From Flaccisagitta enflata (taxonomy: Eukaryota > Chaetognatha > Sagittoidea > Aphragmophora): a DNA stretch of 64,000 nucleotides. This document shows positions 51,070-61,530 of this stretch, piece after piece. The stretch lies in contig OZ231126.1 in NCBI GenBank assembly GCA_965153355.1, positions 74,214,001 through 74,278,000 of the forward strand, given 5' to 3'. The first letter of the stretch is position 1. Every line of letters starts with the position of its first letter. The notes below the pieces were generated by a model that was not told the origin of the DNA, did not search any database, and was given only the letters and a program-made list of their open reading frames with translations. The translations under genes were made by a program, and so were the position numbers.

Positions 51070-52016
51070 ACTTAATGCCAACCTGGGGGCTGGGGTATTA
51101 GCCGGAATGAGCCTGCCCTTTGCCCCTGCCCTTAAACATTACCATTCCATAATGTTTGATACTAAGATTGACCATTTCTTCCATTTCTCTTACCGTTCTG
51201 GGTGATGATAGTTTACTAACTCAATTCCCCTACATATCATTGGAGGAATAAGAATGCCCCTGCCCCTACCCTTTACCTCTGGCTCCTGCCTCTGCCGATT
51301 CTGCCGATAATAACTCAGTCCACTTCCACATCTCCGTCTCCTGCCTCTGCCGATTCAGCCGATGCCGACTCTGTCTATTCCCTTCTCACTGTCCCCTGCC
51401 TCTGCCGATTCTGCCGATGCCGACCCTGTCTATTCCCTTCTCTCTGTCCCCTGCCTTTGCCGATTCTGCCGATGCCGACCCTGTCTATTCCCTTCTCTCT
51501 GTCCCCTGCCTCTGCCGATTCTGCCGATGCCGACCCTGTCTATTCCCTTCTCTCTCTGTCCTGCCTTTGCCGATTCTGCCGATGCCGACCCTGTCTATTC
51601 CCTTCTCTCTCTGTCCTGCCTTTGCCGATTCTGCCGATGCCAACCCTGTCTATTCCCTTCTCCTGTGTCTCCTGCCTCTGCCGATTCTGCCGATGCCGAC
51701 CCTGTCTATTCCCTTCTCCTCTGTCTCCTGCCTCTGCCAATTCTGCCGATGCCAACCCTGTCTATTCCCTTCTCCTGTGTCTCCTGCCTCTGCCGATTCT
51801 GCCGATGCCGACCCTGTCTATTCCCTTCTCTTTGTCTCCTGCCTCTGCCGATTCTGCTGATGCCGACTGTATCTATTTCCTTTCTGCGGTTCTGTATATA
51901 CCCTTATCCCTATCTGCTTCCCCTGCCGATTCTGCCGATGCCGCCCCTTATTTCTGTCTCCTACCTCTACCGATTCTGCCGATGCCGACTGATTAATCTC
52001 TTATCTTTTTCTCTTG
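51070..52016 (+). repeat. CTGCCGATTCTGCCGATGCC minisatellite with unique flank
   Basis: Flank 51070-51280 starts TTAATGCCAACCTGGGGGCT. The array 51285-52000 has about 13 units of 54-60 bases (TCTGCCGATTCTGCCGATGC, CGACCCTGTCTATTCCCTTC). Some units are identical, so expansion is recent. It lies just downstream of the XKR gene. Confidence 0.85.
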
Positions 52017-52744
52017 CCTCTGCCGTTCTTATGCATCGTTTCCGTAGAAACGGAAAAAAAAGGAACATCGCGGTGTAAAAAAAAAGGATCATGTTTAAAA
52101 GAAGTCAAAAAGAACTCTCTTTGCTCATCAACGCATGGCACTAGGTGTGAAATATAGAATGACTCGGTGTCCAAGCAGCTGATCTCATTCTTGTAAAAAA
52201 GGTATCTCGTAATATCAGATGCGAAAGAAATTCTGAATTGCGTCGTAGCGGTTATGATCCCTGTGGTTACGAGGAAGAAGAGCGATATAAACGAGGCATT
52301 GGCGGGGTAATCGGGGTGGACGAAGTATTTGCGGCGTCGATCAGCTATCAGCGACGAAAGTGGTGAGGAAACGCACGATGGTAAATGTCGAGGTCGCGAT
52401 GGAAGCGATTTGTAGAAAATTCAATCCGGTGCTGTTTAGAAACTTTGACTCGTAGACTACCGCAAACCACTGAGTCGCCAGTTGGGGTCCCGATTCCAAG
52501 AGTATCTCTCCTAGCTTCAGAGAGGTAGTGAGTAGCTGAATTCTGGAAGAAAAAAAATCAAGCAGATTTTTTTTTTTATGATTAGCACTGACAGTGTGTC
52601 TGTGTACTGTCACTACTGACAGTACTTTGAAGGAAACAAATCACAAACTACCCACATGATAGGCCATCACATGATAGGCCATCACAAACTACCCACATGA
52701 TAGGCCATCATAAATTTCAATCCGTTTTTCCATTTGTCTTTTAT

Positions 52745-52824
<80 letters not shown>

Positions 52825-52825
52825 C
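52745..52825. repeat. (AAC)n in the XKR intron
   Basis: 27 AAC units; GTT on the sense strand. Confidence 0.95.
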
Positions 52826-53154
52826 TCCTATATGATAAAAGCTTTGACAATTTTTTCTTACTTCCCAATGTCTTTAAAATCCCGATGGCAAAAGATAAAA
52901 TGAATGCCAATACAGCTGAGAACGACGGGACCCATGACGACGGCGGAAGAAATGAGAATGAGGAGCTTAATCGAAGACGGAACCAGGTTCAGGCTATCAT
53001 CACCATTGAACAGTAGACGGAAGACAACGGCAAACTGTAGAGAACCACCAAGAACGATCCAGGCGGTAGTTAAAGGAAATAGCAGCCGATAATACAGACG
53101 CCATTTGTCTATACGCAAGTGATATATCCCGTGTAGGAAGTTTCTATATTCATA

Positions 53155-53440
53155 TGCTTTTTCAAATTCATTTTCATTGCTATATTTATTTTCATATTCG
53201 TTTCCATATTCATTTTCATTTCCATACTTATTCCCATATTCGTTTCCATAGTCATTTCCATATTTATTTTCATTTCCATATTCAATTCCACTATGATCAA
53301 TTTCCACTATGATCACATTTCCACTATGATCAATTCCATATTCATTTTCATTTCCATATTCATTTCCATATTCGTTTCCATATTCATTTTCATTTCCATA
53401 TTCGTTTCCATATTCATTTTCATACTCATATTCATATTCA
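53155..53440 (-). repeat. Coding repeat giving Y-G-N-E in the XKR protein
   Basis: ATATTCATTTTCATTTCC-type units of 6 and 12 bases (plus strand) stay in frame for about 95 codons, with a few Y-E, N-K and H-S-G interruptions. Confidence 0.9.
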
Positions 53441-53939
53441 TCATTGCGTTGTGCGTGAAAATACTCCAGGAAGAAAGTGTAATTATCGTTGCAGTATGAA
53501 CCATCGTAGATCTTGTTTAACAAGTCCCAAAATTGGTAGAGATTACTCGTATTTTTCACTAGATCTACGATAAAGCCCTGTCCAAGTCCTTTGCAGTGAG
53601 GTTCAGACACGACTCTATTAACTTCGTCCCACAGGAGATTGAGTTCGTTCGTGTCGTTCATCGTAATTGGTGGATATCGTTTCCCTTTACAAATTTCTGT
53701 ATCCCAAGGTGCATCGAGAGCTTCCCATAACTTATCCATTTCCGGCGACCGTAAAGTTTTTGCGCAGGATCCTTTCCGGTAATAATCAACGGCGAGTTCG
53801 ATGTCAGTTTCGATGTCGTAAAAGGAGAAACCGGCAATCCAAAGGAATGTAACAACTCCCAAAATCCGTTTCCAATCCATTTTAACGGTTTCACTGAAGC
53901 GCACAATTTTATGTTATGGGGGACACACTTTTCTCGTGA

Positions 53940-54700
53940 TCAACTATTTACCTAAATGAAATGTCCAGAAGTTTTGATGCCGTACAAAAAATAAAGAAGA
54001 TGAGTGTCTCATGTCCAATCTATAGACAGTAGGTCGATATGGACGAGGATGTTGTCGTAGGAAAATTTGTTCATCGAAAGGAGCGTTTGAGAGTCTACCT
54101 CGAGAGAATTTTCGAGAATCAATTGTCACGGTCCCTCATTTAATACAGTCACGGGACCAACCGCTAATCGAGTATGAATCATGTGACTAATTAATCTGAT
54201 AGTTCAAATGATATTTGCTACTGCAAAGATAAACACTCACAGCTACATGTATGAGAAGCCAGATGGTTTCTGATTGGCTACCGATTATGCTGATCAAAAT
54301 AGATTTCAACCGGAGAAATGTTTTGACTCATTGAAATCTTTAGCTAGCTCTTTGTGTATGTATAGATATTCCTTTTGATAAAATCAATTCATATGTCGTT
54401 TTCTTATGATGTTTCTTAAAAATTATTTACTATAAGCAGAATTTTCAGATACACAGAAGTCAACTAGTGCTCTGACTGTGCATATAAGTCTGTTAACTTG
54501 ACCAGCAGTGTCACGGATTCTGATCGAGCTGGACCGGTTTTTTCGAGGATTTTTTGAGAACAAGAACTGATGCATGTACGAATTAACGAAACTCAATATC
54601 ATATTACCTGTGATTGGTCTCGCGCGATTGACCTCGTACGCGTAGTTAATTGCTTGGAGCTTCCGGTCCGTTGTTCAGTTGTTAGAAGTACCGCTTCTTT
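53940..54700. other. Unannotated stretch upstream of the XKR gene
   Basis: Likely contains the promoter region of the XKR gene (start 53880). No clear motif, gene or repeat seen. Confidence 0.4.
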
Positions 54701-54702
54701 AA

Positions 54703-54879
54703 ACAAGGCCGGATATACGACTACCAGAGTCGCGTGCGAGTGGGCAGGGGCAGTGATAGATAAGGTCACTGGGGCATTTGGGCAGGAGCAGTGAGCTCAA
54801 AACGCTAAAAAACGCCCAAAAAGTAAATAGGGGACCGACCGACCAACCAAGCGACCAACCGACCGACGGACGCGACTAA
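54703..54879 (+). mobile_element. Helentron-like element, type A
   Basis: ACAAGGCCGGATATACGACT, GTGGGCAGGGGCAGTGATAG, ATTTGGGCAGGAGCAGTGAG, (GACC)n, ending GACGCGACTAAC with a shortened palindrome. Confidence 0.65.
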
Positions 54880-55556
54880 CAACCTCTTCACACAAATTTC
54901 GAGGGTGCCCTCATCAAATACACAGTAATCCACTCAAGACATTAGAAGTTCTTTTCATCATTGTTCTTTTATATATTCGCTAATTCCCATATCAGAAAGC
55001 AGTTATCAGATCAAAACATGACCATATACACGACCGCCCCACTAGCATGAAAATGGTCAATGGTTCATCGATTTAAGCAAGCGTAATGAATGATACGCTT
55101 TGACTTGCTCAACTCGCTCCCAAGTGATGAATTAAAACGGAATTGGATGATCGAAGATGGAACTCCAATCATGTCTCATTCATACCATCTTTGATTGCTT
55201 ATTCGCGAGAAAAAGAAAACAGAGGTTAACAAGATTACTACCAGTAGATCTTTTCTCGATGAATGAATCTTGGAATATGAACATAATGAACAAGCAAAAC
55301 CGCAAGCAGGTTAGAAGCTCTGCTAGACGTACATCAGTTCTGTCATGCTACTTGTTGAATTTAGCAAGTAACCAAGCTAATCAAGCAAACCAAGCAAATC
55401 TACCTTGCAATAGCTCATTCTTGCCAATTGCCTTCTTCATTCCTATGTGTGAAGTTTAGAGAGGAAAAGAAGAAGATGGAGCAGATTTCTTCCAAATGCA
55501 GCAAAATGATGAAGGACAAACGTGAGAATGGCCTTGAAACGCCGGCGTAATTAAGA
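54880..55556. other. Unannotated stretch
   Basis: One 100-codon plus-strand frame at 55157-55459 lacks protein-like features. An AACCAAGCTAATCAAGC repeat at 55370-55400 encodes its NQANQAN part. Confidence 0.35.
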
Positions 55557-55557
55557 G

Positions 55558-55742
55558 TGGAGAGAGAGAGGAGAGAGAGAGAGAATAGAGAGAGAGAATG
55601 AAAAGAAGAAAAGAGAGAGATAGAGAGAGGGCAGACAAGACAGACAGAGACAGATCAGACAGAGAGACAGACAGACAGAGACAGACACAGACAGAGAGAC
55701 AGACAGACAGAGACAGACAGAGAGACAGACAGAGAAAGAAAT
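55558..55742. repeat. (AG)n and CAGA-type microsatellite
   Basis: AG-rich then GACAGACAGAGA units. Confidence 0.9.
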
Positions 55743-55772
55743 AGAAAGGAAACAAAATCTGAAAGGGCATAT

Positions 55773-55996
55773 GCATTGAACATCCAGGTGATGCTGTTAG
55801 CCTACCCGCTGAACATCCAGGTAAAATGAGAAGAAGACTTTCATCTGTGGCAGAAAATTGCATAACTATATGGAGCAATGGTGTAAAAGAAGATCATCTC
55901 GACGCTGAACAAAGCCTCATTTCAGCGCCATCTCAAAACAAGTCAAAATCTCGAGCAAAAAGAAAAGAAAAAGATGGTTTGGAAAAACATCCACGT
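55773..55996 (+). CDS. Possible internal exon or coding remnant
   Basis: The frame contains EHPGDAVSLPAEHPGKMRRR, with the codons for EHPG duplicated, then a serine- and lysine-rich segment ending DGLEKHPR. A GTAATT follows that could be a donor. No partner exon was found, and the nearby upstream DNA is (AG)n and (CAGA)n. Weak evidence. Confidence 0.18.
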
Positions 55997-56067
55997 AATT
56001 TTCTTTTTATTACGGCTGAGAGAAAGCGAGTAAATGGGCTCTCGCGGGCCATTTTAGATCTTATATA

Positions 56068-56480
56068 CTTTTTTGGGCAGCATTTACAAAGGGCAAATGT
56101 CCTGTAGAATACAGGGATGAATTTCCAGACACGTCCATCCATTACGTCCATCGTCCCTGCCCCCCCACCAAAGCTTCTGAGCCTCATGTTCCCATTGAAA
56201 AACATGGAAAATTGACCAAATTTTGAGATAAATGCAAAATTCATGTTGAATAACATGGAAAATTGACAATGAAATGGAAAAAAATTCAATGTTCTCATTG
56301 AATAACAAGGAAAGTAACCCCAAAGGCCTCAAATGACCCTTCTCAGGACATCTGGGAAATTCACCCCTGTGTCTACAGGACATCGGCCTTTTGGACGCTG
56401 CCCTGCTCTCCTCCCACCTCTGCAGCTAATCACTCCAAGCAGGGCATCGGGTACCGCTGACCATGTGCGATCCTTGGATG
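56068..56480. mobile_element. GC-hairpin element with AAAATTGA-type interior
   Basis: TTTTTTGGGCAGCATTTACA and TGTCCTGTAGAATACAGG at the left; TGTCTACAGGACATCGGCCT, the tail AAGCAGGGCATCGGGTACCG and CTGACCATGTGCGATCCTTG at the right, identical in the last 30-odd bases to the 30.5 kb copy. The interior repeats CATGGAAAATTGAC-type phrases. Confidence 0.65.
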
Positions 56481-57200
56481 ACTAGTTCTTTTCCCTCTGT
56501 ATTTTTTCTCTTGCCCTTCCTCCTCCTGCTCCTCCTCCTTCGGCTCCTCTTCTTCCTCGGCCATTTCTGTTCTTCCTCTGTTCTTCCTCTGTTTATTCTC
56601 TTTACTCCCTCATCTTTATCATTCCCTCACCTTTCTTTACCTCCCTCACCTTCTCACTCTTTTGAATAAATACAATGAGGTGAAGCTCAAGTATATTTCT
56701 ATATCACAATATTTACGCTTTCTGGATGATATTAGTTAAGCGGGTAGTCGGCAAAGATTTACAATGCACGTTTGATTCTGTTTTCCGTACGTTTTCTCAA
56801 GGAATTTGAGGACTTGGAGATATTTGAGGAATGCTTATTTTGTTAGCAATGTTAGCATCACAATTATTATCTTGTCCAAAGAAGAAATTTGTAACCGACA
56901 CAACAGACCGACTGACGGGCTGGCGGACATAATAGTGGCTTACAGAGTCGCGTAGCAAGTGACCTAAAACTCGTGAAATTTCCTTTTCTCCTGCTCCTGC
57001 TCCTCCTCCTGCCCATACTACTTCTCCTCATCCTTCACCGCATTCCAAATCTATTATACCTCATAGTCATCCTCGTCTTGACATGTATGTCATCTTCTCT
57101 TTCACTCTCGGACAACTTGGCCATCAGATCAATCAGGTAAGAATTCGAGAGTGGAGAAAATCCAAAGGTGCTACGAGGTCAAAAGCATAATCTACCCAAG
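56481..57200. other. Unannotated stretch with CTCCTCCTGC-rich tracts
   Basis: CT-rich low complexity at 56515-56570 and 56990-57030; no gene. Includes the Helentron-like fragment at 56890. Confidence 0.4.
56890..56968 (+). mobile_element. Helentron-like 3' fragment
   Basis: AACCGACACAACAGACCGAC core followed by GGCTTACAGAGTCGCGTAGC; 5' boxes missing. Confidence 0.45.
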
Positions 57201-57208
57201 TTTATCAA

Positions 57209-57247
<39 letters not shown>

Positions 57248-57382
57248 CTAACCAACAACAACAACAACAGCAACAACAACAGCAACAGCAACATCAACAA
57301 CAACAACAGCATCAGCGGTAACAACAGCAACAACAACAACAACTGCAATAACAATAACAACAACGACAACAACAGCAACAGC

Positions 57383-57416
<34 letters not shown>

Positions 57417-57474
57417 GCAACAGCAACACAGCAAGCAACAACAACAACAACAACAACAACAGCAACAACAGCAT
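57209..57474. repeat. (CAA/CAG)n microsatellite
   Basis: About 85 CAA-type triplets with CAG and CAT variants, open in several frames but without start context or splice partners; not treated as coding. Confidence 0.95.
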
Positions 57475-57501
57475 GGCAGCGCAATCTGAATTAGGCATTC
57501 C

Positions 57502-57708
57502 TAGTCGCGTGTCACGGCGGCTCTATATTCGCTGTGACAATTAGTGGGTCGGTTGTCGGTCCATCCATCCGTCTGTCACCATAAGCTTTTTCGACGTTTA
57601 CAAGCGGTTTTTGCATGACTGCTCCTGCCCAATTGTTCGGTTAGCCATTTTTATCACTGCCTCTGCCTACCCGCACGCGACTTCGGTAGCCGTGTATTCG
57701 GCCTTGTT
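57502..57708 (-). mobile_element. Helentron-like element, type A
   Basis: TAGTCGCGTGTCACGGCGGC, GGTCGGTTGTCGGTCC, GACTGCTCCTGCCCAATTGT, CTGCCTCTGCCTACCCGCAC and GTGTATTCGGCCTTGTT. Abuts the (CAA)n tract. Confidence 0.6.
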
Positions 57709-57949
57709 CTGACTATAGTATCAGTATCACTGTAGAAAATGAAATGTGGTCCTTAGCGTCTGTTCTGATATTGACTGAACTTGACCGTCTCGCTGCCCAC
57801 CAACAACGGCAGTCACGGAATATCATTTGCATAATGTTGACTCGTGTTGCTTGATCTCGAAATGAGTTTTCAGTGATAAGAGCTTTTTACCGCGAATTGC
57901 CACATTCAGCCTGATTAGTTCACCGTGATTTGGTCGCCGTGAAACTTTG

Positions 57950-58186
<237 letters not shown>

Positions 58187-58369
58187 AATTCCAGATGACA
58201 AATGTGTCGTTAGCGGTGGCCTCCATGGTAACCAGATTGCACAGACGACCTACAATGCAATTTCGACAGCGACCCAATACTTGAACCTTTTTACCTGACA
58301 ACTGTTTTATGACCCGTCTTTCCGATCGTCCAACTGTCCCTCTCGTTGTCCGCGTTTCTTTATCTGTTT

Positions 58370-58532
58370 TTAGTTGCGGACAAGCGACTCTATAAAAGGC
58401 TTCGTCCGTCCGTCGGTCCTTCGGTCCGTCGGCCCGTCCATTGGTCCGTGGTGATCGAGTTGCAAAGTGTGAAAACGCGCATTTCCGCCCCTGCCCACCC
58501 GTCCGTGACTGGTATTGGCCGTGGATCCGGCC
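58370..58532 (-). mobile_element. Helentron-like element, type A, GCGGACAAGCGACT subtype
   Basis: TTAGTTGCGGACAAGCGACT, (GTCC/GTCG)n, CCGCCCCTGCCCACCCGTCC and GTGGATCCGGCC. Confidence 0.55.
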
Positions 58533-58707
58533 TTTTTCGGTCTGTTGATCAGTGTCATTTCTGTCTATCCACTCGTCCGTCTATTTGTATTTCTTCTACT
58601 TGACTGTTCTGTGTCTACCTGCCTGTGTGTCAGTCTTTCATTTCAGTTAGTGTCTGTCTCTTTTCGTGGTGCTATTCTCTAGTGTGTCCAGTGTCCTGAC
58701 CGGGGTC

Positions 58708-58822
<115 letters not shown>

Positions 58823-58937
58823 CGCGCGTGTGGGCTCGGGCTATAACACGTGAATCTTTCTGCGCGCGCGACATCCAAAGAAGGCTAAAAAGAGGAAAAA
58901 AGAACAGACGGGTTTAAGAAAGAATGTATGATGAAGA

Positions 58938-59046
58938 TCAAAAACAAAACAAAACAAAACAAAACAAAACAAAACAAAACAAAACAAAACAAAACAAAAC
59001 AAAACAAAACAAAACAAAACAAAACAAAACAAAACAAAACAAAACA
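58938..59046. repeat. (AAAAC)n microsatellite
   Basis: About 21 pure pentamers. It is followed to 59340 by A-rich purine DNA. Confidence 0.95.
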
Positions 59047-59559
59047 GCTAATAATAAAGGAAAAGACAGGCAAAAAATTCACATTTATAAGCCAAACAAA
59101 ACATCACAAATAAAGAAACGAAAAACAACCCCGCTTCCAAAAACGAGCACGCAACAAAACGATGAGTGCCCTGCAAAAGAAAAAGAATAAAAAAAAGAAA
59201 AAAGCGAAAAAACGAAGAAAGGAAAAAAAAGGAGAAAAAAAGGAAAAGAAAACGCGAAGAAAAAAAAAAAAAGAAAAGAAAACGCGAAGGGGAAAAAAAA
59301 ACCCAAACAGAAATCGCGAGCGAAGGGCGACAATATTAAGAACGTGAGTCGCGTGGCGCGAGACTCGGAAAAAAATCTCTTCTCTCACTTCTGTCTTCAT
59401 CTCCAACACCTTCTTCTTCGTTTCTTTATGTTTATATATCCTGTTGCCGTTTTATAACCTCTTTTTTTCTTTTTCGTTTTTACCGTCCTAGTTTTCTTGT
59501 TCTTTTTTTTTTCTTGTTCTTTTTTTTTTCTTGTGCTTGTTCATGTTCTGCCACTGCTT

Positions 59560-59832
59560 CTGCTTCTTCTTTTTCGTCTTCTTCTTCTCTTCTTCTTCTT
59601 CTTCTCTTTCTCCTTCTTCTTCTTCTTCTCCTTCTTCTTCTTCTTCTTCTTCTTCTTCTTCTTCTTCTTCTTCTTCTTCTTCTTCTTCTTCTTCTTCTTC
59701 TTCTTCTTCTTCTCACCCTTCCTTCTTCTTCTTCTTCTTCTTCTTCTTCTTCTTCTTCTTCTTCTTCTTCTTCTTCTTCTTCTTCTTCTTCTTCTTCTTC
59801 TTCTTCTTCTTCTTCTTCTTTTTCTTCTTCAT
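59560..59832. repeat. (TTC)n microsatellite, about 270 bases
   Basis: Pure TTC in two long blocks split by TCACCCTTCC at 59713; a purine/pyrimidine mirror tract able to form triplex DNA. Confidence 0.95.
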
Positions 59833-59989
59833 CTCACTCCTCTTCGCTTCGCCGCTTCCCATCTCTCTTCATTTTGCCTCTCTCCTCACTCCACATTTCT
59901 TAACCTCTCTTTATCACTCCTCGCCCCTCTCCCGCTCTCGTGTTTTGCGCGTGGAGGCCGCGTGACTACGGACTATGTGAAATCATGAA

Positions 59990-60737
59990 ACCAAATCAAA
60001 ACACAAACGCACTTTCTCGCACTCAAAACACACGCTCATACATGAACACACTTACACAAGCTTTTTGTCACACTAACAGTAAAAGTGTCAACGATGACTG
60101 CGATGGTGACGACGGTGACATGGATATGGCAGATTTTTGGCAATCAAAATTATTGAAGAGGAGAGGATATAGAGACCGACACCCGATGTTGGCGTAGGAT
60201 TAGTAAGCGAAGACCGATAAGCAAGGACCGCGACCATAAAAAAGGAAACGAAAAAAGACGAAAAAAAAAACGGGGAAAAAAGATTCTGAAATTCTAGTCG
60301 AGTAAATTCAAGGCACCTCAACGCGGATATTGGATAGCTTTTTGAAAGCGTTTATTCTTAACTTCGACGGAAAACCATTTTCAAACTCTTTTTCTTTTAT
60401 CTAATCGTTGCTGCGGTCGCGTTTCATATTATCCATTTTCAGGATTAATTTCTTACTCACAATTTCCGTTTTTGATTCACTCATCGTGTTTTACTATCTC
60501 ACACGTCTTTATCGTACCGTGATCGGCCGGCCGTTGGTACGCCATTTGGTCTGTCCGATGTTTGCTTCGTTGTCACTTTGTTAGTCGCCATCATCATTTC
60601 CCGCTACATGTACAGTTAACTCCAATTCGTATCCCATCTCCTTTTAACCTAAGCTCCCTTGTTGTCATATGTGCCCGTGGTTAGTGGGTACGCGTTACGA
60701 CCAAAATATTTCACCGAATTTACCGATTGAACAGTTT
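59990..60737. other. Unannotated stretch
   Basis: No supported gene or repeat. Confidence 0.4.
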
Positions 60738-60930
60738 TATGTCGCGGACATGCTACTCTTAAAGAGGATCCATCTAACGGCCTAACGGTCGGTCTATCCA
60801 TCGTTTCGTCCATCCATCGGTTCGTCTGTCGGTCTACCCATCGGTTCCTTTGTCGGCCATAACGCCTCAGTCAAAAGGCGTGAAAAAGCGCATTTCCACA
60901 CCTTCTTCCGCCCGCGAGAATAATGTAACC
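60738..60930 (-). mobile_element. Degenerate Helentron-like element
   Basis: TGTCGCGGACATGCTACTCT, (GGTC/CATC)n at 60780-60855 and CCACACCTTCTTCCGCCCGC boxes, all diverged. Confidence 0.4.
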
Positions 60931-61530
60931 GCGCCTCACTTGTTTTTCCCATCGTTTCTTTCATTGTATATTCTCCGTTAAGCTGGTCCGTTCTTTGGAC
61001 TGACTGACCGTCCGTGTGTCTGACCATGCATTCCTCGCCGGGTCACAGAGTACGTTGGTAGACTTTAACAATAGATGCATTAAAAGGTCCTTAAAGCTCA
61101 ATTCATAAGGATATTTGATGGAATGAATAGATAGATTAATAAATGAGATAGCTCGAAGCAGCGTACACGTTTTCAACATAATGCAAGAAAGAAGAAAAAT
61201 TAATAAAGAATGGAGAAGATGTTGAGACTAGGGAGACAGTTGAGAGAAAATGATCCGGACGAAAGGAGAGACAGATTGAAAGAAAGACAAACAGACACAG
61301 AGAGACATATGGACAGACAGAAGAAAAGACCCCTAGAGAGAGAAAAATAGAGAATAACAAATCCATTGAGAGACTGGGAGTTAATCTCTTGAGCAATTTT
61401 TTACTTGAATATTTCTTCATTACTGCTATGGATCAAGAGCAACGCCCGCAGCAAAAGTGGCTCAGATGTCTCTAGTGATGGAAGAAAGTAGATAAACAGA
61501 CAGAAGAGCTCGAGCAGCACTCAGATGTCG
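60931..61530. other. Unannotated stretch before the satellite
   Basis: Contains AGACAGA-rich DNA at 61260-61330; nothing else recognised. The last 60 bases repeat CTCAGATGTC twice. Confidence 0.4.

Larger units (their letters stand above)
52029..53880 (-). pseudogene. XK-related (XKR) membrane protein gene, split by a 7-base duplication
   Basis: Exon 1 is 53880-52862 and exon 2 begins at 52542; the intron (phase 2) contains (AAC)n. The protein starts MDWKRILGVVTFLWIAGFSF, then DIETDIELAVDYY, the hallmark of XK/XKR first-helix regions, and exon 2 reads LKLGEILLESGPQLATQW, the family's conserved 'E..PQL.LQ' helix. XKR proteins are multi-pass plasma-membrane proteins, several of which scramble phospholipids. 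A stop at 52341 ends the frame at 406 residues, yet the next frame (RRKYFVHPDYPANASFISLF onward) continues about 100 codons to TAA at 52029 and looks like the missing C-terminal helices. The junction contains GCTGATA followed by GCTGATC, so a 7-base tandem duplication explains the shift. About residues 155-235 are a Y-G-N-E low-complexity insertion. It may be a pseudogene, an allele or an assembly error. Confidence 0.75.

Noticed and set aside
55157-55459. 100-codon plus-strand ORF
   Set aside because: Composition is not protein-like, no domain, and part is an AACCAAGC repeat.
57205-57498. Poly-L/poly-Q-like frame as a transcription factor
   Set aside because: (CAA)n tract; no flanking domain, splice partner or start.
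59480-59988. Poly-R, poly-F, poly-S and poly-L frames
   Set aside because: Products of (TTC)n in three frames.
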